From: Falciphora oryzae
Lineage: Eukaryota; Ascomycota; Sordariomycetes; Magnaporthales; Magnaporthaceae
Direction of reading: 5' to 3'
Length of the DNA stretch: 64,000 nt
Assembly (NCBI GenBank): GCA_000733355.1
Contig: JNVV01000001.1
Span: 3,134,278 to 3,198,277 of the forward strand
The first letter of the stretch is position 1. Each line of letters opens with the position of its first letter. Positions 45,271 through 58,550 of the stretch are shown here, in pieces. Both the position numbers and the translations under genes were made by a program. The notes beneath the pieces were generated by a model. The model was not told the DNA's origin. It did not search any database and worked only from the letters and a program-made list of their open reading frames with translations.

Positions 45271-48200
45271 ATGTTTTCGCCCGCCGTTGCCAATGGCGGC
45301 CATGGCACCGCGATGAAGAGCAGGCGTCGCCAGCGCCCTCTGAGCTCTGAGAGCCTGATGTTGGAGCCAAAAGCGAAGCGACAGCGACTCCCCCTCAGCG
45401 AGCAGACCTTCGTCAACCCCGATGCGCCACCCGAGATGCTCGAGGTCAAGGCCGACAAGGTCGCGAAGCTGCCCGCCAAACAGGAGCGTCTCCGCGAAAC
45501 CACCCCCGCCCCAAAGCAGGACTTGAGCGTTCGCTCAAAAAAGCCCAAGCCTGGTGAGCGCGTCAGCAAAGGAGACGGGAGCGTCGTCTTGGTCAGTTTT
45601 TCTCACCCGATGCCATCATGCGCCTTGCCGTGAATCCTATCAACCTTTACTTCCTTCATCTCCCTTTGCCTACCTAGCTAAAAGCTAACGCCTCGCATCG
45701 CGCGCCAGACCACGAATAATGCATACACCGTCAGCAAACTCCCAGCCTTGCCAGACAGGATCCGGGCAGATGAGGCTAGTAGTGAGTCACGCTCATCTCT
45801 ATACCCGTCGGCGATGATTACCGTCCTCCTAACCATCCACAGGTCGACAACACGGCACCTTATACTCAGCGACTGGTCACGCTCTCTGCCTGACGCATAC
45901 CCAGGCATTCGTATGGCCCTACACCATCAACACGACCTCCCCAGAAACCTTTGTCTTCAACCTGGACCATCCTTCGCGCCACGCATCCGATCCGCTACCA
46001 CTAGGCTCTTTAGTCGCACCATCCGCGGCCTCTGACGAGCCTGGCCTCATCGTTGTCATGCCCGTCAGCGGAAAGATCTCGTACTGGGAATCCATAGCGA
46101 GCGCAGCGACCTTGACTTTCATGCGACAGCAACGCAACGGAATCGAGGACTCCATCCCGGGAATGTTCTCCGGCGAACGTGTCATCCAACTTGTCAACGC
46201 TGAGACTGCAGGTTTCATTCTGGCTTTCAGCAGCGGACGAATGGCGCATCTGAGCGTGAGGGATAGTCATGGTCGCCCGACGATATCCGTGCAGTTCCTC
46301 CGCAGCGGCCTGGCACAGACAGCTGGAGGTTTCCTCGGTAGTATCCGCCATGTTCTCAAACACTCGGCCGCAAAGGGCGACATCGCCGCAGTCCGGACAG
46401 GTCCTCCGACGAAGGCAGGGGAGCGCAACGTCGTTGCCGCGACCTGCCGGGGAAAGATCACCGCCTGGAGGGTACAGAGGGGAGGTCATCACGACGTGCT
46501 TTCCGAGGTTGACGTCCGTGATTCAGTTATCGCAGCCCTCCGGGCCCGTGGCTCTCCGCCGGTCGATTCTTTTCCCGAGGACTTTGAGGTGCTCGACGTG
46601 GCATTCTCGTCAAATGGCGGGGAGCATAGGCTGGGCGAGCTTGGCCAGACGGGCCATACCGCCACCGAGACCGACTCGGCCCACAGTCTGTGGCTTCTAG
46701 TTACCTATGGCGGAAGGCCCGAGGTTTCGTATGCGCTGGTCGAGGCAACGACGGAGCGTTACAGTGTTAAGATCGGATCCCTTCGCCCTCTTACGTGCCA
46801 CTCAAGTCCGATATCCAAGGGTTCGACCGTTCGCCCGCGCCTGTATCTACCACAACCGGGCCGTGTAGCATTCGTCGTCTTTGACCGGGCCGTAATCATC
46901 GCGTCCTTAGCTGCTCGCCTGGGGGCACCCGGCCTGGCCACGAACTCTGCGCCCTTCGAGGATGTTATCGACCTACGAGACCAGAACGCCCTCGAGATCA
47001 CAGGGTCTGGGATCGAGGAACCGAACGTGACTGGACAGGAACCCGAGGGCCCGCGAGCACACCGACAAAAAATCAAGAACCCAGGCACTCTTCTCATGGT
47101 CCGAGGAGTTGGTGTCGTTCGGGTTGCAACCACCGACATCGAGCGATTTTCCGGCGACGCTACACCCCGAATCACCCCCAAGAGCAAGCTCGAACAGGCT
47201 GTTTTCTTTGGTATCAAGGACGACAACCCGCTTGCGTTCGACGGCAAGCGGGCGCTTCCATTTTCTAGCAAGGATATTGGGGATGCGGCTCTGCAGTTGA
47301 GCTACGAGATCCTGAGCTCCGAGTCCCCGTACCTCCTCCACGTCCCAGCTCTTCTCGAGGGAAACCTTCGGACCCGGAGCAGCTACCTGGACCGACTGAT
47401 GACCTACCTGAACGCACTCAAGGTTGACCTCGACCGCGAGACCCGGTGGGCCTTGCTGTGGAACGCCGAGAAGATGAGCGTGGCATCGCGGATCTGGAAG
47501 CAGCATGAGCAGTTCCTTGCCGATCGCGCAACAGAGGACAAGAAGAGCGTCGTCTCGGAGATTGTCGAGTTCATCCACGAGGACGAGAAGAAAGTGCCGA
47601 ACCAACATAAGGGCGAGCTGGACCGTGTAAGGCACTGGTTCACACACGACGTCTGGCGCCTGGAACTGTTTGTGGCCTGGGCATACGAAGTTATCAAGTA
47701 TGTCTACCAGCACCAAGTCGCCAACGATACCGCTATCACCCGCCTGCTCTACGAGGCCATGCAGGTCCAGTACGAGGCTCTTAAGGGCGCATTCGAGTAC
47801 CGGAAGAGGAAACTGCCGTTCTACGGACTGCAGGATGACAAGTTGGAGAACGGCGTGCTTGTCACTGGCTACGAGGGGCTGCCGATGGTGCCTTGGACGT
47901 CGACATACTACATCACGAATAACACCAAGAGGCTGATCGAACTTGCGCATAAATGGCTCAAGTCGTACTATCCGCTGCCGGCTGACCTCGCGGCGGGGCA
48001 ACCTGACCCTGGCGTTATCGAGGCGATCCGTGGGCGTCTACCTTCACTCACCGACAAGTACCTGACCACCTTGCTCGAGCATTCTCGCTGGGCCCAGACG
48101 CGCAGCGACCAGAGCACCCTCCGCTACGGAGAGGTCTGCCGAAAGACGTACCTTGATGACCGGTACGAGAAGGCCGTACAGCTCAAGGACTATGGTCTCT

Positions 48201-49655
48201 GGAACCAGGCGATTGAGGTCGCTGAGAACCATGATTCGATCGCAGCATTGGCGGAGATCATGGTGGAGGAAGTCAAGAATCTGCGCCAGCGGGCGCTCGA
48301 CCGCGACCAGCCGCCGAGCAGAGTTATGGAGCTCAGAGAGCGGGCACGCGTCAAGCAGCATGAGATTGCCGAGTCCTTTGAACGCTACGGTGACGAGTTT
48401 GCGTTCGCCGTATATGAGATTCTCCTTCGCGAGGAGGGTGTCAAGGCGGTCCTGGACTTCCCTGGCAATCGGAAGGGCTATGCCACCAAATTCCTGAGGA
48501 CCAAGCCTGAGCTGTCCAAGATCTCGTGGATCAACGACGTTGAGCAGGAGAAGGACATCAACCATGCGGCAGAGACCCTCATCGAACTGGGGCTCAACCG
48601 CGAGCAGCAGGTCTGGAACAAGAAGATTGAGCTGAGCTTGGGCAAGCTGGCATTACTCGCTGAAGGAATACCCCTTTCGAACGATGAGCCAGCCCGCAAC
48701 CAACTGGTTGTTGCGCGCGATAACCGCGGCGACAGGTCTGCCGCGGGAGTCCGGGTCATCGACCGAGAGCTAGCCATTATCAAGATTCAGGACAAGCTCT
48801 ACAACATCATTTTGCCCACGGTCAGCCTCGCTGTGGACGAGGCTGCGGAACTCGAACTGGCCCTGGAGTACCACGCCGGAAGTATGCTGAAGAAACACAA
48901 GGCGCTTCTCCGCGTCTTCGAGGACGCCATGACCCGCCTGCTTCGACACGAGGCGTTGGAGCCGCTGACCCTGATTGACCTGCTCACGTTGGTATCTATC
49001 AAGGTTGACCCAACGTCTCCCGGCTTCGACATCTTTGACGACCTCTTTTTCTGTGCTCTGCGTGTGGCCCACCTCAGCCTGCGGGGCGAAGAAGTGAAGA
49101 AGGCGAACCGTGTCATCTGGAGGCGGTGCTTCATCCGGGACAACTGGTCGCGCATCAACAACACCCAATTCAAGGACGACGGCGCCATGAGCCGTTCGCT
49201 TGGCGACACGTCGTTGTATCTGACACTCTACGCCTGCAATGCTTACAGTAAGCTACACACCTTTCGTTCTGACACATGATCCTTTGGAGGATACGGTACT
49301 GACGAGACTTGTAGAGTATCATGGCGAGCAAAAGTTCGATCCCCTTGTCACGCCGTCTGAGGCGCTAGGCGTGTACACGGACATCCTGGACAGCCGGTTC
49401 GACGGCATGGACGAGTCATTGAAGCGGAAGCTTCTGGACGCGATGAAGGCTGAAGATGCCGAGCTATCCAAGTACATCTCGAAGTCAAGGATGGATCACT
49501 GGTACCAGACGGCCCTCGACGAGTCTAGGCGGATGGTGCAGGAAGATCTCGACAGGGCGACGGAGGAGGGCGCGGCCCTGGCCAACGGCAGCGCCAGGTC
49601 GCGTGTCAACGGCGGCAGCGTGAGCCCGGCGCCTTTCCTCAACGGCAGCGCCTAG
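45271..49655 (+). CDS. NUP133: Nucleoporin Nup133 (Nup107-160/Y-complex subunit)
   Basis: Exons 45271-45591, 45709-45781, 45843-49247 and 49315-49655 join in phase to give 1379 aa. The ATG at 45271 opens a basic, disordered N-terminus (KSRRRQRPLSSESLM). A beta-propeller region follows (about residues 115-560, for example SATGHALCLTHTQAFVWPY). The rest is a long alpha-helical solenoid, including WYQTALDESRRMVQEDLDRA near the end. This two-part architecture, the length and segments such as LKDYGLWNQAIEVAENHDSI match fungal Nup133. Nup133 anchors the Y-shaped scaffold of the nuclear pore and contributes to mRNA export and pore distribution. No abnormality is seen. Confidence 0.88.
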
Positions 49656-52600
49656 TGGGTCGACTAGGTTGGGGATTTGAAGGGAGCTGAAGAGGTAATG
49701 TTTGTCACCGGAGCCTCACTGGTGCCGGTGACGGTGCGGATGGATGGAGATTGTCGGAAAGCAAACAAAAGGCATTGGGACACATGCTGAGAAGGATGAA
49801 TGCGTTGGCGTTATAGGGTCGGACTTCTGATGCGAGGCATTTCGAAGGAGGCTGGGGCCTACTGCATGGACTGTACATATAATTTTCATTTGTCTGTATC
49901 CAGGGCACGTGGCTGTCCCGAGACGAAGATTTCCTTTCTCCTTACCTTTCGACTCTCTTATTATTAGTATTCCTGGCTGTTTAATGTCATCGCGCATTTG
50001 TGTACCTTTTTGAAATACGAGAGCAACGTTGACCACGTCTAGCAGTCTTTCAATTCCATCGCTTGTCGTGGAATCTTTGTATCCTGGGCAGTGCGATCAG
50101 ATGCGTTGGCGCGTAGCACCGTAGGCACTGGATAGCCTCTCGGATCGAGTGAAAACCACGCCGCTGTGCCACACCACACATACCACCCGCATGTCGACAC
50201 ATGCCTAACGTGGCGGGCGGCGGCACAGTGGCTAAGTCGGTGGGTAGGCTGGTGAGTGGCGAATCAAGGTTGACCATCTGGCGGCGGGATCGGCGAGGCC
50301 AGCGGAATGAATGAACCGGAGATTCCTCACGCCCCAGATACGGGGATGAGGGAAGGGGGCGCGCGCGCACGATTGATGGCGCGCCTGGTGTTGGACAAGC
50401 GAGACAGGAGAGACAGCGCTCGGTCCGTCAATTTTTTTCTTTCTTTTTTTCTTTTTTCTTCTTTTGGATTTTTTTTTTTTTTCTTTTTCTTCTTCTTTTC
50501 TCTTGGGGCTGGCCGGGCCACTCACTCGGTAGACTTGTCGATCATTTACTAGTGAGGACTGGGGCCCCGGAGTGGTCAAAACGGCACACGAGCATTTCGC
50601 TAGCGGCAGCAAGACATTTCGCCAGCGAGAGCGGGCAGGCAGGCATTGACGACCGCTGACAACGGACATTGAATCGCGCGACCACCGCCCCGACGCGCGC
50701 CACCACCGCCAACACCAGGCGAGCAGGCAGTCGCACACACCTGGGCCGTGCGTGCATGCGTGTGTGTTGTGTGTGTGTGGCGCGGAAAGCTGACTGGCAG
50801 GGACGAGCTGGAGTTGATTCACAAGGGGAGCTTGGCTGTCAGGGTCCGCTGGGTTTGCTTGTCTGGATTGCCACATGCACGCCCCAATGCTCGCATATTT
50901 TAGTTCGCTCCCTGGCACAGGGCCGTGTCAGTGCCTCCATGAAACATCTGAAAACAGCACATTTGTTGAAGGGAACCTGGAGAAAAGAAAGAAGAAGAAG
51001 AGGGAAAAAGCAGAAACCTACTCCATTGGATAGAAGCCCCCCAATTTTTGGGTTGGGCTGCCTCCAACAGTTGATGGTTCAGGAGAGGCAGAAAAGAAGA
51101 CCGACCGGCTCTCCCCGGAAGGTTTAGGCTCAGGCTTCCCCCCTGGGGAAAAAACGGTTCAAAGACGGGCTGGCTGACGGGTAGACGGCGGGTGATCGAA
51201 AAAGAAGACCGGCAGGGAGGGGGGCGTCTTGGGTCAGAGCAAGACGTGAGTCCATTCCATGTTGGGAGAATGAATCGTTAGACTGCGTGCTTTTGCTTCT
51301 CGAGGCGGAGCCGTGCAGCGCTCACGATGCATGCCTTTGGCATTGGCCTGAGGCTTGAACGTTCGGCAGCAGGCAAAGCAGCACATGCTGCTGCCATGCA
51401 CCAAGTCGGGGCAAGTCGGTGTCGTCCCCCAAATGGCACACCAAACCCCAGTCAAGCCAACTCCGCGGCTATGGCCGGGCCACGCGCGACTTGGGGGCTT
51501 GGCTCTGCAGGCAAGAGAAAGACCAGCGAGAGGGTGAGAAAACATAACACAAGCACGGGCTCGGGTCGAGTTTTGCTTTGCACAGGCGCCGCCGCTTCTG
51601 CAGCCATCCCTGTCACGCCTGAGAGCATCTGACTGGGCCTGTCGTGGGGCACGGCGCAGTCGCTAATGGTGGTTGGCTGGCGAAAGGACGAAGAAGGCCG
51701 GGGCCAGAAAAAAAAAAAAGAAACAAGAAATAAGGAATTGATCTCGACGACGAATCGAAGGCCAAGGCATTGGGGCCGGAGTCAGCACGACAAGCTCGAA
51801 TTACTATTTTAATTGACCTAATTGACCAACATACGGCCAGCCTTCCTCGCCGCCGCAGCTGCGCTTGTGATGATGCTGCACGCTCCAGAAATCGTGGAAG
51901 TGGGAATCCGGGCGGGCCGCCTGTCCCTTTTTCAACTCAATGCCTGTCTTGGCCATGGTACAAAACGCTCCTCCGAAACGACGTAGAGGGCCGGCAACCG
52001 TGTATTATTGCGGTGTGGTATTCGGAGAGGATCTGGGCCATCGACCTTTCCCCATGAAATTTGCATCGAGCTGGGGCCCTTGGCAGCCACCTCCTCAAAG
52101 GGGCGCCTGGCAGGGTGGAGAGAGTTCGGGCACTCGGCCAGACATCATTTGGGAGGTCCCTTGATCCATTTGTGCATCTTTTTTTTCTTGCATTTCGCAT
52201 CGCATGCATGTTCTAGTCCACAAAGAGGAGCAGGCTCCATTGCCTCTTACCTCTTTCCCCATCGGTCGGCCCAGGGCTCGGCTAGGTAGCCGTGCTTCGC
52301 TCGGGCTGGGTCCCCTACTTTTACAGTCAGCGGACACGGGAGATGCTGGGACGAGGAACCAGGCAGGGAAGGCGGGCGGCCAGGCGATTGGGGCGGTGTG
52401 TGTGCGACAGCTTTCCAGCGTTGGTACGTCATGCAATGCGACGCTTGGCGGCAAAAGGAAGAAAAAGCCACCCAGGTCGGCAAAGCCTCTCCAGGGGATA
52501 AAACACGCGCGGTCGGTTGGGGTTTACTGCGAGGCAAAACGTCAATGGGGGAAGAGAGAGAAAGACAGGGAAAAGGGGCTGCTGTTGCACCGTTGCTTTG

Positions 52601-53948
52601 CATTTGACGGGTTGCAGACCGAGGCGGAGGCGGCATGCAAGCCCCAACAGTCGAGGCGGCTGATGGGAACCGACCGACCAAGAGAAAAAAGAAAATGGGA
52701 CCAGCCGGCGCTTTCTCGTTGCTGATCGACCCCTGTAGGCCCGCCCCAGCATGCACGAGCTAGGAATAGCGCTGTTGCTAGGGATTGGGGGAGGAGGCTT
52801 GCTGCAGCCGCCCCGGTCCTGGAGTGGAGGCGACCCGCGGGCATGTCGCTCGCCCGAGTGGCAGCAGCAGCAAGCACAGCAGCAAGCAGCACAACAGCCC
52901 GCAGCAGAGAAGGAGGGCCGCCAGGGGTGTGCGAAGGGGGGCCGTGGGGACCCGCAGCGCGCGCAGCCCAGGCGTCGGCTCCAGCTGGTCAAATCAAATC
53001 AATCAGACGTCGGGGCCCTGGTCTCCATCGCTCCTCGTGTGTGGCCCGGTCCAGCCAGGCCCCCGGGGGATTGGTGTTGCTGTGCTGCCGCTGGCTACTG
53101 GTGCGTGCTGAGTGCTGTGCTGCTTTGCCCGCTGCGAAGTCCTGCAACCTCCCTTTTTCTCTTCCTTCTCTTTTTTTTTTTTTTTTCTTCCTTCCACCCC
53201 CAACCCGACACCACCATACCTCCGCCGTATGGTGCGTTCTCCATCCGACAACATCTGCGAGCCTTCCATCGCGGCCGTAGAGAGGGCAATTCACAGTTGG
53301 AGGTGACTTTTTCGATCGGTCCCTCGGGGTTCTTTCTGCTCGGCCATTCAATCGCTTCGACCGTCACCCTCTTTCAGGAGAGTTTGTGGAAATAGACAGT
53401 TCCCCGGGCGTCGGACTTTTTGCTAGGCAACACCACCGCCGACCGACCGTCGACTCGCGGCAGCATCGAGAGAGAGAGCCTCATCTCTGCGATCGTCTCA
53501 CTGTCAAGGTTAGTGGGTTTTCCAGCTGGACGGTCGGTTCTTGGCTCGATTGAACCGTTCGGACGTCGCCTACACGACAGCCTTCTCCGTGGTCCTTCCG
53601 CTCTGGCTCGTCCCCACGCGCCGCCTGCACCCGTTGCCTTCGCTCCCTGCTTTGGGTCACGCCGATCCCGACTTACTCATCTGTGCTCTGCCACCACCCA
53701 ACCCCGGGAAAAAGCGCGCCATTCTTTGGCTCCCCCGTCATTCACCGCCACTGATGTTCTGACCCGTGCCTGCTGTAGAACACGACAGTTCCGACGACGC
53801 ACCTCCCCTTTCGCATTCCTTCCCGGAACACGCGTCGCCGTCTCCTCGAGCACCGAATCGAGCCGTCTTTCGTCGCCTCGCTCGCTCCGACAGTCGTTAA
53901 TTTCTAGACGATCCGCAGTCCGGCAACGGACCTCATCTCCCATTCACG
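49656..53948. other. 4.3 kb intergenic/leader region
   Basis: No gene with motifs is supported. The region has pyrimidine tracts (50431-50505, 53170-53190), a TG-rich run near 50760-50780 and GC-rich segments full of CAG/GCA codon-like repeats (52860-52900). The right end is the leader of the casein kinase gene, probably spliced. Confidence 0.5.
53509..53778 (+). other. Candidate 5'-UTR intron of the casein kinase gene
   Basis: A GTTAGT donor at 53509 and a CTGCTGTAG acceptor ending at 53778 could bound a leader intron of 270 bp, 170 bp before the ATG. A second acceptor-like TTTCTAG ends at 53907. The proposal rests on splice-site resemblance only. Confidence 0.25.
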
Positions 53949-55523
53949 ATGGCGTCCTCATCATCCAACGTCGTCGGTGTGCACTACCGCGTCGGCAAGA
54001 AGATTGGCGAGGGTTCTTTCGGTGTCATCTTTGAGGGCACAAACCTGCTCAACAACCAGCAGGTGGCCATCAAGTTTGTGAGTTCGATCTTGCCCCTTCT
54101 CGAGGCCTTTGCCAACGTGTCCAGAATGCAGAGCTAACCTCGTCTGTTTCGGCTGTTTGCAGGAGCCAAGGAAGAGTGATGCTCCTCAACTTCGCGACGA
54201 GTACCGGACGTACAAGATATTGGTCGGCTGCCGTGAGTCGATGCCCGCACATAACCTCGGGACCAGTGCCCATTCCATGAGCATGTGCTAACCAATGCGT
54301 CTACAATCCAGCCGGCATTCCTAATGTGTACTACTTTGGCCAGGAGGGCCTTCACAACATACTGGTCATTGACCTGCTTGGCCCGTCACTGGAGGATCTC
54401 TTTGACCACTGCAACCGCCGATTCACAATCAAGACGGTTGTCATGGTTGCCAAGCAAATGGTATGCTCATGACTGCGAACGAGAATTGTCGTATCTCAAT
54501 ATGCTGACCTCGCTCTCTGTACAGCTGTCCCGTGTCCAAACGATTCACGAGAAGAACCTAATTTACCGCGACATCAAGCCTGATAACTTCCTGATCGGAC
54601 GGCCTGGCACTAAGACGGCCAATGTTATCCACGTTGTCGACTTTGGCATGGCCAAGCAGTACCGCGATCCGAAGACGAAGCAGCACATTCCTTACCGGGA
54701 GCGCAAGTCCCTATCTGGTACCGCCAGGTACATGAGCATCAACACCCATCTTGGTCGCGAGCAGTCTCGGCGAGACGACCTTGAGGCCCTAGGCCACGTG
54801 TTTATGTACTTCCTCCGCGGCGGTCTTCCCTGGCAGGGTCTCAAAGCGGCGACGAACAAGCAGAAGTACGAGAAGATCGGCGAGAAGAAGCAGACCACGG
54901 TCATCAAGGACCTCTGCGAAGGCTTCCCCGTCCAGTTCGAGAAGTACCTCACGTACGTCCGCAACCTGGGTTTCGAGGACACTCCCGACTACGACTACCT
55001 GCGGGAACTCTTCACCCAGGCACTCAAGGAGACGGGCGGAGTGGAGGATGGCGAGTACGACTGGATGAAGGTTGGCAAGGACAAGAAGAGCGAATGGGAG
55101 AGGCAAGCGGTGCACAACCCCAACGCCCGGCCTGGGGCGTCCAACATGGAGCTTCACGGAAACTCGCGCAACGGCGGCGGCACCCACGGAACCGACCCTC
55201 GCGCACGCCTGACGGTCGACCGTTTAAACGCCGCGCAACCCCCGCCTCCTTCACCGATCAAACAGAATCCTGGGAAAGGTCGGCAAAACGCCCCCGCCGC
55301 GATCATGGCCCAGAGGGGGAGCGGAGTCGGGGGTCTCCGGGATATGGCTACGCCAACGGGCTCGACCCAGGCCCAGTTCCAGAACAGCACACAGAACCTG
55401 CCGCAGAGGCCGATCCACCAGCAGCAGCACAACATGACGCCGCCCCAGGCCGGTAACAGCCGTCCTGCCGAGCAGCAACCCACGGGCTTCCAGAAGTTCA
55501 TGAAGACCATCTGCTGTGGCTAG
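53949..55523 (+). CDS. Casein kinase I, Yck type (membrane-anchored)
   Basis: Exons 53949-54077, 54163-54232, 54312-54460 and 54525-55523 give 448 aa. The kinase domain starts at about residue 12 with [10 protein letters not shown] (Gly loop). It includes AIKF (Lys42), YRDIKPDN (catalytic Asp132), DFG (Asp155) and the CK1-specific [16 protein letters not shown]. The tail is Gln/Pro/Asn-rich and ends KFMKTICCG. The Cys-Cys pair is the palmitoylation anchor of Yck1/Yck2-type kinases, so the protein should sit at the plasma membrane rather than in the nucleus like Hrr25. Yck kinases phosphorylate acidic-primed Ser/Thr sites and control nutrient signalling, endocytosis and morphogenesis. Introns interrupt the N-lobe only. 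Confidence 0.95.
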
Positions 55524-56941
55524 AGGTGTTGTCTACGTCTTGTGCTCAGTACCTGTACAGCTCGGTTTTTCCTCTTCTCTCTTTTTCATTCATCGCCCGG
55601 CCGGGAGGTAATCGTTCCACAGGGGAGCCTCGCCGTTGCTTGGTAGTGTGCTTCTCTGCTCTTGGGAGCGGGCATCTAGACCGCCAACGGGACCTTTCCC
55701 GAGCATATCGCATGTGTTTCCTTCATCGTCGCTCCCTCCGTTCGCACAACGGTTCACTGGGGTTATCATCTTCTTCCGATGTACTGGTCTCACGCATTCG
55801 CCCTCCCTCCATTCCACTGCCCCGGACAGGAAGAAGCCGCCCCGCCAACCCCAACTCTACCGCACAATCGAGACAATAACCCCCCTCGTGGCCCTTTCCC
55901 CGCTCTCCCCCACGTTGTCAAACCACCGTGGTGATGGTATTGGCATACACCTGACCTGGGCTTCGAGTCGGCTACTGTCCCCTTCTGATTGCGGTACACA
56001 GGAAGGAAGGACAATAAGAGTTGCCTTTTCTTGTGGCGCATATTCTGGAGCCACCAGGGTCACACCGTCAGTGCTGTGACTCACAACCAAGTGTGTCGAC
56101 AGAAACGTTGGACATGCGAGGTCATTCATTTTTTCACGCCCTTCAGCCATGACCCAAGATCAGTCATACATGCAGTTCCTTAATTATTTTGTTGGCGCGC
56201 AGTACGAGCACGGCGCTGGTGACATTTTTGTTTTTGTCTCTTGTTCTTTTTCGTCTTTTTGTCTCCCTCACTGAACGCCTTGTTTGCATCGGGTCTTACG
56301 GCTCTCCTTCCCTTTTCCACTTTCTTGTTCATAATAAGTATAGCAGATGTTGGAGAGAACGGTTTGTTTTGGGGTGGAGGGCAAGGCTCCCCCGTCGGTA
56401 TGTGAAGCCAGCAAACCTTTCGTGTGTTGTTGACGTGCTGCAAGTGTTTGATTTCTATTGTGAGATGGGGGAAACGATAGAGCTCAAGCAAGCTATCAGA
56501 GCGCGTGGAGGAACTTTTCAAGTTGTTGATAGATTGAGGTAATGATGAAAACACTCAAAAAACGGTCTCATAGAAACTGGTAATACGATTGATGCCCGGA
56601 TACTCGACCTGGCCCTTGCCGCTGCTCCTATCACTCGCCACTTTTCTGCTAGTCCTCTTCGAGCGTTCTCCCGCCCGCGCGTATCATCTCGTCGATTCCG
56701 AAGTACCTTGCGTCGCTCTTTGGCCATTAAAATCGCCAGTCCGGGCATCAGTTCATTTTTCAGACAGATGTCACCACGACAGAAGCCGCACGACCAAGAA
56801 AGAACTCGGCAGACAAACACCAAGGATATAAACCGCTGTCTACTCCACAATTCACATGCCTCCCTTTTCATTGCCCAAGATCCTGTCACCGCCAATGTCG
56901 AAATTGTACACAACACGATTTTTCACAGCACGCTTCCTTTT
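55524..56941. other. Convergent intergenic region
   Basis: This 1.4 kb holds the 3' ends of the kinase gene (+) and the p24 gene (-). It is T-rich in parts (56230-56270). No gene is supported. Confidence 0.55.
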
Positions 56942-57887
56942 TTAGGTAAGCTTCTGCTTGATAAAGAAAGATCTCAGATGTGAGAGTTGCCAGGCGCAGG
57001 TGATGCCGAGGATGGTGAGCTGGATGAGGATCCAACGAATGACGCGGGCGTTTGTCGACTCGGACTGGTCGCGGAACTCGGACTCTCGTTCCTGTTGTTT
57101 TTTTGTTTTTTTTTTTGTATAACGCACACACAACGTCAGCAAATCCTGGCAATTGTCTGACAGCAGTCCGGTCCCCAAAAAGAAGTAAAAAAAAAAAAAT
57201 TGACATACCCTCTGGAAGACCTGCTCCCTGCGAATGTCCTGCAGGCGCAGGTTGAGGTCCTTGATGCGGGTGGCGATGTCCTCGAGCTTGTCCTTGTCGC
57301 TGCTCTCGAGGGCCGAGGTCTCGCCGATGGCCAGGTCGAGCGTCAGGCGGATGCCGCCGTTGTGGGCCGCGCTCGACAGCCAGCCCATCTTGCCGCTGTT
57401 GGACGAGGGCGTGAAGCAGAGCTTGTGCTCCCCGGACTCGGCCGCCGTGAAGGTGAAGCGCCCGCTGCTGCTGCCCTTTTGCGACACGACGCGGTGGTCG
57501 CGGTCAAAGGTCTCCTATTTAGCGTGACGAGAGAGATATTAGTATGGAATCCTTATCACAAGCGGCTGCCTGGTGGGNNNNNNNNNNNNNNNNNNNNNNN
57601 NNNNNNNNNNNNNNNNNNNNNNNNNNNNNNNNNNNNNNNNNNNNNNNNNNNNNNNNNNNNNNNNNNNNAAAAAAAAAGCGTACGTCGACTGAGATGTAGA
57701 TGGCGATGCCGTCGTGCTTGGACCATGATTGCCGGTGGTCGTCGTACTCCTCGGCCGTGTAGTGGCCGACCACCAGCGTGTCCTTGGGCAGCTCCTCGAA
57801 GAAGCACTTGGGCGCCGTGCCGTCGATGTAGAAGTAGAGCGCCTGCGCGACGGCGCTCAGCGAGAGGAGCGACAGGAGCGGCCTCAT
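56942..57887 (-). CDS. p24 family cargo receptor (Erp1/5/6-like, EMP24/GP25L)
   Basis: Three exons on the minus strand (57887-57684, 57514-57209, 57091-56942) give 219 aa, the usual p24 length. A signal peptide (MRPLLSLLSLSAVAQA) is followed by the GOLD domain beginning LYFYIDGTAPKCFFEELPKD. Its paired Cys recur in KLCFTPSS. A coiled coil follows (ALESSDKDKLEDIATRIKDL), then a membrane helix (WILIQLTILGITCAWQ). The cytosolic tail LRSFFIKQKLT carries a Phe-Phe signal and a K-x-K-x-x COPI retrieval motif. p24 proteins cycle between ER and Golgi and help pack GPI-anchored cargo into COPII vesicles. The assembly gap lies wholly inside the first intron: ISVD and ETFDRDHRVV join as in the family. 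Confidence 0.92.
57578..57668. other. Assembly gap (91 N) inside an intron
   Basis: Undetermined bases lie within the first intron of the p24 gene (57515-57683) and are bordered by a poly-A run, so the intron length is only an estimate. The coding sequence is unaffected. Confidence 0.98.
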
Positions 57888-58550
57888 TGTGCCCAGCTGT
57901 GTTTGAAGATGAGGGGATTGCCTGCCCCCGTTTATCTCGTGTTTTTCGATCTAGCTTCTAGACTCTCCGGGTTTTGCGCAGCAGGCGACCGCGGCTTTTG
58001 GTCGTCGTCGTCGTCGTCGGGGGTTGAACGGATTGAGACTCCCTGTCGTCCTCCCAAAGTCGCCTGGCGTCAAAGTCCCCATCCAGCCGGCGCCTTTGCT
58101 GGAGGTGCCACGTTCGAGCAAATACCGACAGGGGTGTTGATGGGTGTGTCACGTGTGCTGGTGGGTCGCGTTTGTCGAGTCTCGATTGCCCGGACAGAGC
58201 TCCCAAACTTTTTTTTTTGTCCCGCAATGGGCCGCCGTCGCCGCCGCTATCGAGTCCAAGCAAACAAAATCACGGTCGGAGTTTTCAGAGCGCGTCACCA
58301 CCCTGCAAAAAGCCCATCCATCAAAACCCGACCGAAAAATCATCGGCGCATCCGAGAAACGGCTGCGCTTCAATCGCTCACTTCTCGTCAACTTCCCTCC
58401 GTGTATTAATACTTTTTTAGATCGTTTGTAATGCACGTCTTGCCAGCTGGAACGAATTGAATTTCCGCGGCCCTGGTGCCCAGTGGTGCAGCACGATTTT
58501 TTTTAACTCCACACCCTGTTGGCCAACCAGGCCCGCCCATTCCGCCCGAC
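57888..58550. promoter_or_regulatory. Divergent promoter of p24 and SWC4 genes
   Basis: Only 663 bp separate the two start codons, so this must contain both promoters. It includes a GTC trinucleotide repeat near 58002-58017 and no clear TATA box on either side. Confidence 0.6.

Noticed and set aside
46973..48001. 342-codon open frame on the minus strand
   Set aside because: It lies antisense to Nup133, without its own features.
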